In this document: positions 63,415-64,000 of the stretch, in pieces
Position numbering within the stretch: the first letter of the stretch is position 1
Layout of the letters: every line of letters starts with the position of its first letter
Assembly (NCBI GenBank): GCA_047125605.1
Contig: CP138932.1
Coordinates: forward strand, 3,632,718 to 3,696,717
DNA: 64,000 nucleotides
Direction of reading: 5' to 3'
DNA from: JAKVBK01 sp022447275
GTDB lineage: Bacteria > Pseudomonadota > Alphaproteobacteria > Rhodobacterales > Rhodobacteraceae
Translations under genes and position numbers: made by a program
The notes under the pieces: generated by a model
Seen by the model: the letters and a program-made list of their open reading frames with translations, nothing else
What the model was told of the DNA's origin: nothing
Databases searched by the model: none

Positions 63415-64000
63415 ATGCCCAGCCTCAAGGACCTGAAAAACCGGATCGGAAGCGTGACCAACACGCGTAAGATCACCTCAGCCATGAAAATGGTTGCGGC
63501 GGCTAAGCTCCGCCGTGCCCAGGATGCGGCTGAAGCAGGTCGTCCCTATGCCGAGCGCATGAACGCTGTGATCGCAGGCCTCGCGGCCTCGGTTGGTGAC
63601 AGTGACAGCGCCCCCCGCCTTCTGGCGGGGACCGGCAAAGATGACGTCCATCTGCTGGTGGTCATGACCGCAGAGCGCGGTCTGTGTGGTGGTTTCAATT
63701 CTTCCATCGCCAAGCTTGCGCGCGCGAAAGCGCTCGAGCTTTCAAACAATGGCAAGACGGTCAAGATCCTGACCGTCGGCAAGAAGGGCCGTGAGCAGCT
63801 TAAGCGTGACTTCGCGGATCACTTCGTTGGTCACGTGGATCTCTCTGAGGTCAAGCGGATCGGCTATGCAGATGCGTCGGGGATCGCCCGTGACGTGCTC
63901 GCCCGCTTTGATGGCGGTGAGTTTGACGTTGCAACGATCTTCTACAACCGCTTCCAATCCGTGATCAGCCAAGTGCCGACAGAGCAGCAGATCATCCCAG
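63415..64000 (+). CDS. atpG: ATP synthase F1 gamma subunit (3' end outside window)
   Basis: 195 codons are visible before the window ends. It begins MPSLKDLKNRIGSVTNTRKI, and continues TSAMKMVAAAKLRRAQDAA and VVMTAERGLCGGFNSSI, the family's conserved blocks, encoding the rotor shaft. It starts ten bases after atpA. Order atpH-atpA-atpG matches the F1 operon of Rhodobacteraceae. Confidence 0.97.
   Translation, partial: MPSLKDLKNRIGSVTNTRKITSAMKMVAAAKLRRAQDAAEAGRPYAERMNAVIAGLAASVGDSDSAPRLLAGTGKDDVHLLVVMTAERGLCGGFNSSIAKLARAKALELSNNGKTVKILTVGKKGREQLKRDFADHFVGHVDLSEVKRIGYADASGIARDVLARFDGGEFDVATIFYNRFQSVISQVPTEQQIIP

Overview
The window is ordinary chromosomal DNA of an aerobic alphaproteobacterium, most probably a Rhodobacteraceae (Roseobacter-group) species. 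The evidence is the gene content: crotonyl-CoA carboxylase/reductase with ethylmalonyl-CoA mutase, mesaconyl-CoA hydratase and malyl-CoA thioesterase (ethylmalonyl-CoA pathway); a trimethylamine-methyltransferase-family protein without pyrrolysine; an sdhCDAB / sucCD-sucAB-lpd arrangement with small membrane-protein genes in between; and DUF6455, NnrU and DUF1989 genes. No phage, insertion sequence, CRISPR array, rRNA or tRNA gene was seen. The genus cannot be fixed from the sequence alone.

Layout. 1-2.5 kb: one-carbon metabolism (fhs end, an exported DUF1176-like protein, folD). 2.5-9.1 kb: the ligase-associated DNA-repair genes pdeM and a DEXH helicase, separated by a lower-GC membrane-protein gene and an AAA ATPase. 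9.2-12.6 kb: lepA and small conserved genes. 12.8-15.3 kb: the 5-oxoprolinase operon pxpBCA. 15.5-19.6 kb: MttB-family methyltransferase, a short-chain dehydrogenase and a RecD-like helicase. 20-24 kb: divergent ccrA and ecm, then an H-NS/HvrA-type protein. 24.5-27.8 kb: deoD, a DUF1989 protein and an orphan MASE1-type histidine kinase. 28-34.6 kb: sdhCDAB, and upstream of it mcl2-nnrU-DUF1737-mch. 36-47.8 kb: mdh, a broken gene, and sucC-sucD-sucA-sucB-lpdA interleaved with three small membrane-protein genes. 48-51 kb: hisC-type aminotransferase, prephenate dehydrogenase, extensin-like protein. 51-56.5 kb: DUF2125, ChaC-like cyclotransferase, and an ExbB/MotA-like plus OmpA/MotB-like coiled-coil pair. 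56.7-61 kb: clpA, gloB, a methyltransferase. 61.3-64 kb: atpH, atpA and the start of atpG.

The genes between 20 and 48 kb form a central-carbon neighbourhood. The ethylmalonyl-CoA enzymes turn acetyl-CoA into glyoxylate and succinyl-CoA/malate, and the sdh, suc and mdh products carry these through the citric-acid cycle. The most striking regulatory signal is a pair of TGTGATCACA-type palindromes, 21 bp centre to centre, found in the same arrangement upstream of both sdhC and sucC. This suggests one dimeric regulator controlling both operons. The most striking gene anomaly is a frame at 37262-37816 that reads coherently through two stop codons.
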